Below, piece by piece: positions 27,857 through 35,935 of a stretch of DNA of 64,000 nucleotides. The position numbers and the translations under genes are program-made. This stretch comes from CALNYZ01 sp942490945 (lineage in GTDB: Bacteria > Pseudomonadota > Gammaproteobacteria > UBA6429 > Thiohalophilaceae). The stretch is taken from contig CALNYZ010000018.1 of assembly GCA_942490945.1 (NCBI GenBank), positions 1,426,001-1,490,000 of the forward strand. The letters run 5' to 3'. The notes under the pieces were generated by a model, which was not told the origin of the DNA, ran no database searches, and saw only the letters and a program-made list of their open reading frames with translations. The first letter of the stretch is position 1. Every line of letters begins with the position of its first letter.

Positions 27857-29172
27857 GTAGTTCTGAAAATCTGCAGTTTATTGCTGAACCGGTTACAACA
27901 TTGCAGGGATCAATTCGTGTGCCGGGAGATAAATCCATTTCCCATCGATCCATTATGTTGGGGGCGCTTGCCAGCGGCGTGACACATGTAAAGGGTTTCT
28001 TGTCCGGCGAAGATAATCTGGCAACGTTAGATGCGTTTCGCAATATGGGTGTCAAGATTGAAGGACCAACGAATGGTGAGGTAACCATTCATGGTGTCGG
28101 CATGCATGGTTTGCAACAACCCGCATCGCCACTTTATCTGGGAAATTCAGGTACCTCAATGCGGTTGTTATCCGGTTTGATGGCAGCGCAGTCTTTCACC
28201 TCCACATTAACAGGCGATAGTTCACTGAGTACGCGTCCGATGAAACGTGTGACTGACCCGTTACGTCTGATGGGTGCAGGAATCGCAACAACTGAAAATG
28301 GTACGCCACCGATAAAGATTACCGGCAGTAAAAAATTATTAGGCATTGATTACAGTATGCCAATGGCAAGTGCCCAGGTGAAATCCTGCCTGCTGCTTGC
28401 TGGCTTATATGCCGAAGGCGCAACTTGTGTGACTGAACCTGCACCGACACGTGATCATACCGAACGCATGCTGACGGGATTTGGTTATATCGTACAACGA
28501 GAAGGTAACCGGGTATGTATACGTGGTGGCGGTGAGCTGGTTGCAACGGATATTGATGTACCGGCAGATATTTCGTCTGGCGCATTTTTTATGGTGGCCG
28601 GTTGTATTGCAAAAGATTCAACGATTTGTCTTGAACATGTTGGTATTAATCCAACACGTATTGGTGTCATCAACATACTACGCGCAATGGGTGGTGACAT
28701 CGAAATCAGTAACACGCGCACCATCGGTGGTGAGCCGATAGCCGATATCATTATCAAAAGTAGCCACTTAACAGGAATTCACATCGACGAAGCGGACGTA
28801 CCTTTAGCTATTGATGAATTCCCGGCTATTTTTATTGCCGCAGCCTGTGCAATTGGTGAAACCCGGTTGACGGGTGCAGAAGAATTGCGCGTTAAAGAAA
28901 GTGATCGTATACAGGTGATGGCGGATGGACTCCTGAAATTAGGTATCGATTGTCAGGCGATGCCTGACGGTATCATTATTCAGGGAGGGCAGCTGACAGG
29001 GGGTGAGGTAGATAGTCACGGTGACCATCGCATTGCAATGGCCTTTGCCATGGCCAGCCTGCGTGCAAGACAAAAAATAGTTATCAATGATTGTGCTAAC
29101 GTTGCCACCTCGTTTCCTAACTTTATTGAACTGGCTCAGCAGGTCGGTCTCAAGATTTCAACTGCAAAATAA
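27853..29172 (+). CDS. aroA: 3-phosphoshikimate 1-carboxyvinyltransferase (EPSP synthase)
   Basis: AroA joins PEP to shikimate-3-phosphate in the shikimate pathway. Motifs are IRVPGDKSISHRSIMLGAL (substrate binding), YLGNSGTSMRLLSGLMAAQ (PEP loop) and EELRVKESDRIQVMADGL (second signature). Length of 439 is typical. The G-N-S-G-T-S-M-R loop with Gly-Thr matches the class with SGT in this loop rather than NAGTAMR; class and inhibitor sensitivity would need alignment. It overlaps tyrA by four bases and abuts cmk. Confidence 0.96.
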   Translation: MSSSENLQFIAEPVTTLQGSIRVPGDKSISHRSIMLGALASGVTHVKGFLSGEDNLATLDAFRNMGVKIEGPTNGEVTIHGVGMHGLQQPASPLYLGNSGTSMRLLSGLMAAQSFTSTLTGDSSLSTRPMKRVTDPLRLMGAGIATTENGTPPIKITGSKKLLGIDYSMPMASAQVKSCLLLAGLYAEGATCVTEPAPTRDHTERMLTGFGYIVQREGNRVCIRGGGELVATDIDVPADISSGAFFMVAGCIAKDSTICLEHVGINPTRIGVINILRAMGGDIEISNTRTIGGEPIADIIIKSSHLTGIHIDEADVPLAIDEFPAIFIAAACAIGETRLTGAEELRVKESDRIQVMADGLLKLGIDCQAMPDGIIIQGGQLTGGEVDSHGDHRIAMAFAMASLRARQKIVINDCANVATSFPNFIELAQQVGLKISTAK

Positions 29173-29865
29173 TTGACGACTTTGGACGCCATTCCCATAT
29201 TGACCATTGACGGCCCCAGCGGTGTGGGGAAAGGTACAATCAGTCTAAAAGTTGCCCTGAAGCTGAAATGGCACTATCTGGATAGCGGTGCGCTGTATCG
29301 CATTGTGGCCTATGGTCGTCAGCAACATCACATTTCTACAGCAGATGTTAACGCGCTCGCGGCTTACGCCGAGTCGCTAGATGTGAGATTCGAAATTGAC
29401 CCGCAATCTGAATCAGTAGAAATACTTCTGGAAAATCAATATATTACAGAAAAGATTCGCACAGAGGAGGCCGGTAATCAGGCTTCAATTGTTGCGGCCA
29501 TACCAGAGGTAAGAACAGCGTTACTAGCCCGGCAACGTGCATTCTGCGCCGAACCTGGTTTGGTGGCAGATGGCCGCGATATGGGGACGGTTGTGTTTCC
29601 TGCCGCGGCCATTAAAGTTTATCTTACCGCCAGTGCCGATGAACGCGCACAAAGACGGTATAAGCAGTTGAAAGAAAAGGGAATAGATGCTAAATTAGGG
29701 AGTCTCGTTGAAGCCATTCGTGAACGCGATGAACGTGATTCTTCACGCCAAACCGCGCCACTAAAGCCCGCGAGTGACGCACACATAATTGATACGACTG
29801 AAATGTCTGTTCAGCAAGTAGAGAAGGCTGTACTTGCGTTGTGTAAACCGTACGTTTCTTTGTAG
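29173..29865 (+). CDS. cmk: Cytidylate kinase
   Basis: Cmk phosphorylates CMP and dCMP with ATP. The P-loop is LTIDGPSGVGKGTIS, the CMP-binding region is WHYLDSGALYRIVAY, and the lid region has GRDMGTVVFPAAAIKVYLTA and ERDERDSSR. Length is 230. There is no ATG: the frame opens at TTG 29173, directly after the aroA stop, with a second TTG at 29182. Translation is probably coupled to aroA. The next gene, rpsA, has its own promoter and leader. Confidence 0.94.
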   Translation: MTTLDAIPILTIDGPSGVGKGTISLKVALKLKWHYLDSGALYRIVAYGRQQHHISTADVNALAAYAESLDVRFEIDPQSESVEILLENQYITEKIRTEEAGNQASIVAAIPEVRTALLARQRAFCAEPGLVADGRDMGTVVFPAAAIKVYLTASADERAQRRYKQLKEKGIDAKLGSLVEAIRERDERDSSRQTAPLKPASDAHIIDTTEMSVQQVEKAVLALCKPYVSL

Positions 29866-29911
29866 ATTTCCGGATTCCTGCAGTGTAGCCGGCAGCACAA
29901 CATTTGAAACT

Positions 29912-29917
29912 TATAAT
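29912..29917 (+). promoter_or_regulatory. Candidate -10 element of the rpsA promoter
   Basis: A perfect TATAAT lies at 29912-29917, about 100 bases before the rpsA start. No good -35 is seen at 16-18 bases upstream. A start near 29924 would place all three leader hairpins in the mRNA. Confidence 0.4.
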
Positions 29918-29930
29918 GTAAGAAAAGCTG

Positions 29931-30008
29931 GTTAGTTCGCACGAGCTAACTTGACGTTTAACCGCCCGCAACCACAATTGCGGCCCAACCCGATCAGGAA
30001 ATCTGATC
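29931..30008 (+). promoter_or_regulatory. rpsA leader with three tandem hairpins, probable S1 autoregulatory translation region
   Basis: Three stems are directly visible. Hairpin I (29931-29950) pairs GTTAGTTCG with CGAGCTAAC. Hairpin II (29966-29983) pairs CCGCAA with TTGCGG. Hairpin III (29992-30008) pairs GATCAG with CTGATC around a GAAAT loop. A short AAGGA follows at 30009-30013 before ATG 30020. The E. coli rpsA translation initiation region likewise folds into three hairpins and is autorepressed by S1, and this architecture is known to be conserved in gammaproteobacteria. Function here is inferred from that match. Confidence 0.65.
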
Positions 30009-30019
30009 AAGGAAGTAAC

Positions 30020-31696
30020 ATGAGCGAAAGTTTCGCAGAACTCTTTGAAGAAAGCATTAGTAAAAATCAAATGACCCCCGGCGCTATTTTGTCCGGAACG
30101 ATCGTTGATATTGATGATGACTTTGTCATTGTAAATGCCGGTTTGAAGTCAGAAGGCGTTATCCCAAAGAGTCAGTTTTATAATGACGATGGTGTACTGG
30201 AAATTGCAGTTGGCGACGTAGTTGAAGTTGCTCTGGATTCTATTGAAGACGGTTTTGGTGAAACCCGATTATCACGTGAAAAAGCAAAACGTGCAGAATC
30301 GTGGACCCGACTCGAAGCCGCGCACGAAGCTAAAGAAACGGTTATTGGACGTATTATCGATAAAGTCAAAGGTGGCTTTACGGTAGAAGTCAGTGATATA
30401 CGCGCATTCTTACCCGGTTCACTGGTTGATGTTCGTCCTGTCCGTGATACCAGCTATCTGGAAGGTAAGGAACTTGAATTTAAGGTTATCAAGTTAGATC
30501 GCCGTCGCAACAACGTGGTTGTATCGCGTCGTGCAGTGGTAGAACTTGAAAACACCGAAGAACGTGATTCAATCATCAAGAACATGGACGAAGGTTCTGT
30601 AGTGAAAGGTGTCGTGAAGAACCTGACCGATTATGGTGCATTCATCGATTTGGGTGGCATTGACGGATTACTCCATATCACCGATATGGCATGGCGTCGT
30701 GTTAAACACCCAAGTGAAATCGTGGAAGTTGGCACGGAAATCGACGTTAAAGTATTAAAGTTCGACAAAGAGAAAATGCGCGTTTCATTAGGCCTGAAAC
30801 AAATGGGTGATGATCCATGGGTTGCTATTGCCAATCGCTATCCTGAACATACCCGTTTACACGGCAAGGTTACCAATATTGCTGAATACGGCTGTTTCGT
30901 CGAGTTGGAAGAGGGCGTAGAAGGCCTGGTTCACGTATCTGAAATGGATTGGACCAATAAAAACATTCATCCTAGCAAAGTTGTACAGTTAGGTGATGAG
31001 GTTGATGTTATCGTTCTGGATATTGACGAGGAACGTCGTCGTATTTCGCTGGGTATGAAGCAGTGTCAGGCAAATCCATGGGAGCATTTTGCTGCGACTC
31101 ATAACAAGGGTGACAAGGTTTCAGGGCAGATCAAATCCATTACTGATTTTGGTATCTTTATCGGCCTGGACGGTGGTATCGATGGCCTGATTCACCTGTC
31201 AGATATTTCCTGGAATGAAACAGGTGAAGAAATCGCACGCAATTACAAAAAAGGTGATGAACTTGAAGCCGTTGTGTTGTCGGTTGATCCGGAACGTGAG
31301 CGTATTTCGCTTGGTGTGAAGCAAATGGAAAAAGACCCGGTGTCCAATTTCGTTGCTGAAAATGCCAAAGGAAGCATCGTGAACGGTAAAGTACTAGATG
31401 TTGATGCCAAGGGCGCAACAATCGATCTGGGCGATGGCCTGGAAGGCTACTTGAGAGCGTCTGAAATCTCGCAAGATCGCATTGAAGATGCGCGTACTGT
31501 GTTGAATGTAGGTGATGATGTGGAAGCGAAGTTTATGGGTATTGACCGTAAAAATCGTACTATCTCACTCTCAATCAAGGCTAAACATAACGATGATGAG
31601 AAATCAGCCATTAGTGATTACAATAGCAGCGCAGCACCAGCTACTACCACACTAGGGGATCTCCTTAAAGAGAAAATGGACGGCACCGATGCCTGA
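30020..31696 (+). CDS. rpsA: 30S ribosomal protein S1
   Basis: S1 binds mRNA on the 30S subunit and is needed for initiation on structured or weak-SD messages. The 558-residue product has six S1 (OB-fold) repeats; clear ones include GAILSGTIVDIDDDFVIVNA, VVKGVVKNLTDYGAFIDLGG and KVSGQIKSITDFGIFIGLDG. Each repeat ends in a GLLHITD or GLIHLSD-type strand. The start is ATG 30020 (MSESFAELFEESI), the standard S1 N-terminus; the upstream in-frame extension covers the leader hairpins and is not coding. It is followed by ihfB, the universal gammaproteobacterial order. Confidence 0.97.
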   Translation: MSESFAELFEESISKNQMTPGAILSGTIVDIDDDFVIVNAGLKSEGVIPKSQFYNDDGVLEIAVGDVVEVALDSIEDGFGETRLSREKAKRAESWTRLEAAHEAKETVIGRIIDKVKGGFTVEVSDIRAFLPGSLVDVRPVRDTSYLEGKELEFKVIKLDRRRNNVVVSRRAVVELENTEERDSIIKNMDEGSVVKGVVKNLTDYGAFIDLGGIDGLLHITDMAWRRVKHPSEIVEVGTEIDVKVLKFDKEKMRVSLGLKQMGDDPWVAIANRYPEHTRLHGKVTNIAEYGCFVELEEGVEGLVHVSEMDWTNKNIHPSKVVQLGDEVDVIVLDIDEERRRISLGMKQCQANPWEHFAATHNKGDKVSGQIKSITDFGIFIGLDGGIDGLIHLSDISWNETGEEIARNYKKGDELEAVVLSVDPERERISLGVKQMEKDPVSNFVAENAKGSIVNGKVLDVDAKGATIDLGDGLEGYLRASEISQDRIEDARTVLNVGDDVEAKFMGIDRKNRTISLSIKAKHNDDEKSAISDYNSSAAPATTTLGDLLKEKMDGTDA

Positions 31697-31753
31697 TTTG
31701 GTGCTTAATATTTGTAATATAAGGGATTTCTAACTAGGACATTTAGGGAAAAT

Positions 31754-31776
31754 GGGCTATAACTTTGTTATAGCCC
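31754..31776. terminator. Strong inverted repeat between rpsA and ihfB
   Basis: GGGCTATAA at 31754-31762 pairs with TTATAGCCC at 31768-31776 around a CTTTG loop. The plus-strand side is not followed by a T run, so it may act as an mRNA 3' stabiliser or weak terminator for rpsA. On the opposite strand it is followed by ATTTTCCC. Confidence 0.5.
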
Positions 31777-31823
31777 GTGCTCTAAAGTTATTATAATCGA
31801 ACTGGATGTTAGGAAGTTGAATC

Positions 31824-32129
31824 ATGACTAAGTCGGAAATGATTGAAACATTATCGCAAAAGCAATTGCAGTTGGCCTACAAAGATGTAGAGTTGGCGGT
31901 GAAAACCATGCTTGAACAAATGGCCACCACACTCGCAAATGGCGACAGAATTGAGATACGTGGTTTTGGCAGTTTTTCCCTGCACTACCGCCCACCACGT
32001 GTTGGCAGAAACCCGAAAACTGGTGATTCCGTTGAATTGATTGCCAAGTATGTACCCCATTTCAAACCGGGCAAGGAAATGCGCGAACGTGTCAACGATA
32101 GCATGAGCAAGGTTCCTATTACGGGTTAG
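31824..32129 (+). CDS. ihfB: Integration host factor beta subunit
   Basis: IhfB pairs with IhfA to bend DNA at specific sites. The 101-residue product has the HU/IHF fold, with MTKSEMIETLSQKQLQLAYK at the start and the DNA-contact arm segment RGFGSFSLHYRPPRVGRNPK near residue 46. The Pro in the arm tip (GRNPKTG) intercalates DNA. It follows rpsA, as in E. coli and Pseudomonas. The partner gene ihfA lies at 59165 in this same window. A terminator follows at 32152. Confidence 0.96.
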   Translation: MTKSEMIETLSQKQLQLAYKDVELAVKTMLEQMATTLANGDRIEIRGFGSFSLHYRPPRVGRNPKTGDSVELIAKYVPHFKPGKEMRERVNDSMSKVPITG

Positions 32130-32151
32130 AATCAGATATTAATTTCGTTAG

Positions 32152-32186
32152 ACGGCATGTCGGTGTGTAACCACATGCCGTTTTTT
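32152..32186 (+). terminator. Rho-independent terminator after ihfB
   Basis: ACGGCATGT at 32152-32160 pairs with ACATGCCGT at 32173-32181, with an inner GGT/ACC pairing. The stem runs into six T (32181-32186). This is a textbook intrinsic terminator for the ihfB transcript. Confidence 0.85.
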
Positions 32187-32222
32187 ATATACAATTTATA
32201 CAATTAACCAGGGGAGGTCACA

Positions 32223-32516
32223 ATGAGACGCCTCATCAATATTGTCTTACTCAGTACGATTGTGATACTTGGTGCTGTATTTGCTGTACGTAATGCAACA
32301 GCAGTCAAGCTCGATTTCTATTTCACTACCATAGAATCATACTTGTCATTAATCGTGATAGTATCAACAATTCTTGGTGTAATCATCGGTGTGTTGGCTT
32401 CGTTGTCATGGATTGTCCGAATCAAGACAGAGCTGGCAAAGCTAAAGCGTGATGCACGTCATACCGAGCAAGAGCTCAATAACCTGAGGACGATCCCGAT
32501 CAGAGACGATCACTAG
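32223..32516 (+). CDS. lapA: Lipopolysaccharide assembly protein A (LapA)
   Basis: LapA is a small inner-membrane protein that works with LapB (YciM) to regulate LPS synthesis through LpxC turnover. The 97-residue product has two spans (about residues 4-20 and 38-62), the internal AVRNATAVKLDFYF segment of the LapA/DUF1049 domain, and a charged cytosolic tail. AGGGGAGG upstream of ATG 32223 is a strong ribosome site. Its stop directly abuts the lapB start. Confidence 0.92.
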   Translation: MRRLINIVLLSTIVILGAVFAVRNATAVKLDFYFTTIESYLSLIVIVSTILGVIIGVLASLSWIVRIKTELAKLKRDARHTEQELNNLRTIPIRDDH

Positions 32517-33689
32517 ATGGGTATAGAAATATTATTTTTATTATTACCGATAGCTGCCATATCAGGCTATTGGATCGGGCGCAAACGAAACGTCGCGCTT
32601 TACAGAAACAGTCGTATCTCCGAAATCCCTTCAGATTATTTGAAAGGTCTAAATTATTTACTTAATGAACAACCTGACAAAGCAATCGAAATTTTTATAC
32701 AGCTTCTCGAAGTTAATAGCGATACAGTAGAAACACATCTGGCATTAGGCAGTTTGTTCCGACGGCGTGGTGAAGTTGACCGCGCGATTCGAATTCATCA
32801 AAACCTGATCGCACGTCCAACGCTTAGCCGCGAGCAGCGTGCACAGGCATTATATGATCTTGGTCAGGATTACATGCGGGCCGGATTACTCGACAGAGCA
32901 GAAACACTGTTCACAGAATTGATTGACACGGGTCCACATACCGCTCATGCATTGTGGCAACTCATCGATATATATCAGCAGGAAAAAGAATGGGAAAAAG
33001 CTATACAAACGGCGCGCAGACTGGAAGTAAAAAAAGCTGCTGATCTGAGTCCAATCATTGCGCATTATTTTTGTGAGCTGGCAGAAGATGAAATCAAGCA
33101 TGGTGAGCTTGCGCGCGGTTTTAAATATCTTAAAAAAGCCAACTTGGAAGATGTGAATTGTGTTCGTATCAGTATCATTGAAGGTAGCACAGAAAAAAAC
33201 TCAGGAAATTACAAGGCAGCCATTCGGGCTTACCGTCGTGTAGAGGATCAGGATGCAGATTTTATTCCTGAAATAATCGAACCGCTTAACGATTGTTATA
33301 AAGCCCTGGGGCTCGAGCAAGAAATGCAGGATTATCTGGAAAAAATAATTAATAAAACTGACAGCATATCAGTCTTGCTGGCACTGGCCGAAATGGTCAG
33401 GCAAAATAAAGATGAATTGGCAGAAATAGAATTTATAAGTGAACATTTAAAGCAAAAGCCATCTGTCCGAGGCATGGACAGACTCATCGAGTTAAATATC
33501 CATCTCAGCAAAGATAATGTTAAGGATAAACTGCTGGTATTAAAGCATGTTACTGAACAACTTTTGTATGACAAACCACGCTATTTATGCAACAACTGTG
33601 GCTTTAGTGCAATGACGATTCATTGGCAATGCCCGGGTTGCAAGAACTGGAATACCATCAAACCAATACAGGGAGTTGAAGGCGAATAA
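32517..33689 (+). CDS. lapB: Lipopolysaccharide assembly protein B (LapB/YciM)
   Basis: LapB is an inner-membrane-anchored TPR protein that delivers LpxC to FtsH and couples LPS synthesis to transport. The N-terminal span is EILFLLLPIAAISGYWIG. TPR repeats fill about residues 40-340, for example YLKGLNYLLNEQPDKAIEIF. The C-terminal rubredoxin-like zinc knuckle (CNNCGFSA and CPGCKNW, about residues 360-380) is intact. Length of 390 is normal. It follows lapA without a gap and precedes pyrF by two bases. Confidence 0.95.
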   Translation: MGIEILFLLLPIAAISGYWIGRKRNVALYRNSRISEIPSDYLKGLNYLLNEQPDKAIEIFIQLLEVNSDTVETHLALGSLFRRRGEVDRAIRIHQNLIARPTLSREQRAQALYDLGQDYMRAGLLDRAETLFTELIDTGPHTAHALWQLIDIYQQEKEWEKAIQTARRLEVKKAADLSPIIAHYFCELAEDEIKHGELARGFKYLKKANLEDVNCVRISIIEGSTEKNSGNYKAAIRAYRRVEDQDADFIPEIIEPLNDCYKALGLEQEMQDYLEKIINKTDSISVLLALAEMVRQNKDELAEIEFISEHLKQKPSVRGMDRLIELNIHLSKDNVKDKLLVLKHVTEQLLYDKPRYLCNNCGFSAMTIHWQCPGCKNWNTIKPIQGVEGE

Positions 33690-33691
33690 AC

Positions 33692-34402
33692 ATGACTGCT
33701 GCACTACATGATCCAAAAATCATCGTTGCACTTGATTTTTCCTCGGAATCAGAAGTGCTGTCACTGGCTGATCGGTTAACACCGGAATTATGTCGACTTA
33801 AAATAGGCAAAGAATTATTTACGTCTACCGGGCCAGAATTGGTAGAGAAACTGCAAAATAAAGGTTTTGAAATATTTCTTGATCTCAAGTTTCATGACAT
33901 ACCAAATACGGTAGCCAGCGCTTGCCGTGCCGCAGCAAAACTGGGGGTGTGGATGATGAATGTGCATGCATTGGGTGGCGTGAACATGATGCGCGCTGCA
34001 CGTGAGGCATTGGATAAACAAAGTAACTCACCTTTATTGATTGCTGTAACTATATTAACAAGCATGGATGAAGATTCGATTAGACAAGTTGGTTTGTCAG
34101 GTTCACCCATGTCAAATGTCATAAACCTTGCGAATCTTGCGTACGAGACGGCACTGGATGGAGTGGTATGCTCTGCACGTGAAGTGAAACAATTAACAGA
34201 AAATCATAAAAACGATTTTTTATATGTCACACCGGGTATTCGTATGGCAGATGACAGTGTTCAGGACCAGCAGCGTGTCATGACACCGGATAAAGCAATC
34301 GAACAGGGTGCTGATTATCTGGTGATTGGCCGACCTGTGACACAAGCTGATGACCCGATTGCCAAGCTGCAAGAAATAAATAACTTGATCAAGACAGTGT
34401 AG
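33692..34402 (+). CDS. pyrF: Orotidine 5'-phosphate decarboxylase
   Basis: PyrF catalyses the last step of UMP synthesis. The 236-residue product has the catalytic tetrad segment FLDLKFHDIPNTV (Asp-Lys-Asp), preceded by IVALDFSS and CRLKIGKELF. The phosphate-binding C-terminus is DYLVIGRPVTQADDP. It lies two bases downstream of lapB, so co-transcription is likely. lapA-lapB-pyrF is a common gammaproteobacterial trio. Confidence 0.96.
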   Translation: MTAALHDPKIIVALDFSSESEVLSLADRLTPELCRLKIGKELFTSTGPELVEKLQNKGFEIFLDLKFHDIPNTVASACRAAAKLGVWMMNVHALGGVNMMRAAREALDKQSNSPLLIAVTILTSMDEDSIRQVGLSGSPMSNVINLANLAYETALDGVVCSAREVKQLTENHKNDFLYVTPGIRMADDSVQDQQRVMTPDKAIEQGADYLVIGRPVTQADDPIAKLQEINNLIKTV

Positions 34403-34447
34403 GAAACCACCTACAATTAATTCAGATAAAACTGACAACTCACAGTA

Positions 34448-34475
34448 TTGAATAATTTATTGAATTGTAGATAAT
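34448..34475 (+). promoter_or_regulatory. Candidate promoter for the ComEA-like gene
   Basis: TTGAAT at 34448-34453 and GATAAT at 34470-34475 are 16 bases apart, in the 117-base gap after pyrF. Both hexamers are close to sigma-70 consensus. Confidence 0.4.
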
Positions 34476-34519
34476 CATATCTTCTTCAACATGGATATAA
34501 AAAACACAAGGAGTGTAAA

Positions 34520-34831
34520 ATGAAAAATCTGGTAAAAATCTTTTCTTTATTTGTTCTGTTGATAGCATCAATGAGTGCTTTTGCTGAACCTGTCAATGTA
34601 AACACAGCGAGCGCAGCAGAAATTGCAAAAAACCTCAAAGGGATCGGCATGAAGAAAGCCCAGGCTATTATTGCTTATCGTACAAAGCATGGAGCCTTCA
34701 AGTCTGCTGATGAGCTCGCAAACGTAAAAGGAATTGGTTCAAAAACTGTAGTTGCGATACGCGGCGATGTGCTTGTAAATAATACCAAGCAAAGTTCAGC
34801 GAGTCACAGCAAAGTAAAAAAGACCAAATAA
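34520..34831 (+). CDS. Exported ComEA-like helix-hairpin-helix protein
   Basis: A 103-residue secreted protein. The signal peptide is MKNLVKIFSLFVLLIASMSAFA, with cleavage expected after AFA. The rest is a tandem helix-hairpin-helix domain (VNVNTASAAEIAKNLKGIG and ADELANVKGIGSKTVVAI), the fold of the DNA-uptake protein ComEA. Small ComEA-like proteins bind dsDNA in the periplasm, but in many gammaproteobacteria the role of this pyrF-linked copy is untested. The C-terminus is Ser/Lys-rich. GGAG lies just upstream of ATG 34520. Confidence 0.88.
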   Translation: MKNLVKIFSLFVLLIASMSAFAEPVNVNTASAAEIAKNLKGIGMKKAQAIIAYRTKHGAFKSADELANVKGIGSKTVVAIRGDVLVNNTKQSSASHSKVKKTK

Positions 34832-34857
34832 AATTTCACGTAATCGGCAGTAATGTT

Positions 34858-34882
34858 AAAGGGCACATTTAGTGCCCTTTTT
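34858..34882 (+). terminator. Rho-independent terminator after the ComEA-like gene
   Basis: AAAGGGCAC at 34858-34866 pairs with GTGCCCTTT at 34872-34880 around ATTTA, ending in five T. It isolates the polysaccharide locus from the pyrF side. Confidence 0.85.
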
Positions 34883-34918
34883 CATTGAGTAATTACCACT
34901 GCTGGTCTAGACTTTCCA

Positions 34919-34935
34919 TGTTCAACAGATGAACA
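34919..34935. promoter_or_regulatory. Small inverted repeat just before the MarR-type regulator gene
   Basis: TGTTC at 34919-34923 mirrors GAACA at 34931-34935 with seven bases between. It ends 13 bases before the ATG of a DNA-binding regulator, so an autoregulatory operator is possible. The arms are short and could be chance. Confidence 0.3.
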
Positions 34936-34948
34936 GAGTGGGTTAACG

Positions 34949-35305
34949 ATGATTAGTGATGAAATATCATACAAGTTATTGAAAATACTGGAAAATAATC
35001 CGGCAATCAATCAGCGTGAATTATCTCGCCAAATGGATATGAGCCTTGGCAAGGTAAATTACTGCCTCAAGGCTTTGATTGGCCGGGGAATGGTCAAAGC
35101 ACGTAACTTTTACAATAATGACAACAAGCGCGTATACAAATATTTACTCACACCAGCTGGCATCAGACAAAAAACGCTTATTACTGCGCGCTTTCTTAAA
35201 AAGAAACTGCTGGAATATGAAGAGTTAAAAGTTCAGATCGATGAACTATCGGCAGAAGTCAAAAACAATGAAACTGTAGAGTTACATGAGCTTGATAATG
35301 GATGA
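34949..35305 (+). CDS. MarR-type winged-helix regulator of the EPS-associated family
   Basis: The 118-residue product has an N-terminal winged helix: ISYKLLKILENNPAINQRELSRQMDMSLGKVNYCLKALIGRGM. A wing with basic residues (VKARNFYNNDNKRVYKYLLT) and an amphipathic C-terminal dimerisation helix follow. Such compact MarR proteins form a family repeatedly found at the head of exopolysaccharide loci beside an RfaH-like gene, as here. It probably controls the locus and possibly itself. The rfaH-like gene starts 6 bases after its stop. Confidence 0.85.
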   Translation: MISDEISYKLLKILENNPAINQRELSRQMDMSLGKVNYCLKALIGRGMVKARNFYNNDNKRVYKYLLTPAGIRQKTLITARFLKKKLLEYEELKVQIDELSAEVKNNETVELHELDNG

Positions 35306-35311
35306 CTTGTC

Positions 35312-35812
35312 ATGAAAAGAAACTGGTACCTGCTACAAACCAGACCGCGCCAAGAATGGATTGCGCAAACCAATTTGACGCGGCAAGGGTACGAAAATTA
35401 TGTGCCAAAATTGTTGAACAATGTTAAATATAGAGGAAAATATCGCGATATCATCGAACCTTTATTCCCCGGCTATTTATTTATAAACCTTGATATTGAA
35501 TCGGATAACTGGTCGCCAATACGATCGACGCTTGGAGTTAAAGATTTTGTAAAATTCGGCGGTCGACATGCCTTGGTACATGCAAACCTGATAGAACAAA
35601 TCAAAAGCAATGAAGATGATAGTGGATTACAAAAAATGCCTACTAAAACCTTCAAAAAGGGTGTTTCTGTAATAATCAGTCAGGGACCATTAACCGGCTA
35701 CGAAGCTATTTATGAGTCCGCCACGTCGAAAGGGCGGGTAATTGTGCTCTTGAATGTGCTCAGCCAGGAAGTGCGTATGCAAATCTCCAAACATGATCTG
35801 TTGCTCGCATAA
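35312..35812 (+). CDS. rfaH: RfaH-like transcription antitermination protein (NusG paralogue)
   Basis: The 166-residue product has the NusG N-terminal domain (NWYLLQTRPRQEWIAQTNL, then EPLFPGYLFINLD) and a C-terminal KOW segment (FKKGVSVIISQGPLTGYEAIY). Specialised NusG paralogues such as RfaH join RNA polymerase at an ops site and allow long surface-polysaccharide operons to be transcribed through. The separate housekeeping nusG normally sits by secE, not here. The neighbours (MarR-type EPS regulator, uxs, gmd) support a dedicated role at this locus. Confidence 0.88.
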   Translation: MKRNWYLLQTRPRQEWIAQTNLTRQGYENYVPKLLNNVKYRGKYRDIIEPLFPGYLFINLDIESDNWSPIRSTLGVKDFVKFGGRHALVHANLIEQIKSNEDDSGLQKMPTKTFKKGVSVIISQGPLTGYEAIYESATSKGRVIVLLNVLSQEVRMQISKHDLLLA

Positions 35813-35853
35813 TAAGCCTTGTGTCTTGTATCACACATCAAAACAATTTTTAA

Positions 35854-35874
35854 ACCATGATAATAATTCATGGT
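35854..35874 (+). repeat. Hairpin in the leader of the polysaccharide operon
   Basis: ACCATGA at 35854-35860 pairs with TCATGGT at 35868-35874 around a 7-base AT loop. It lies in the 123-base gap between the rfaH-like gene and uxs and has no T run. A regulatory role in the leader is possible but unproven. Confidence 0.4.
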
Positions 35875-35935
35875 GAATGATGTATTGCAACTAACATTAC
35901 GGTAGAATTGCCGGATTTTAAAATGAGGTTTGAAT

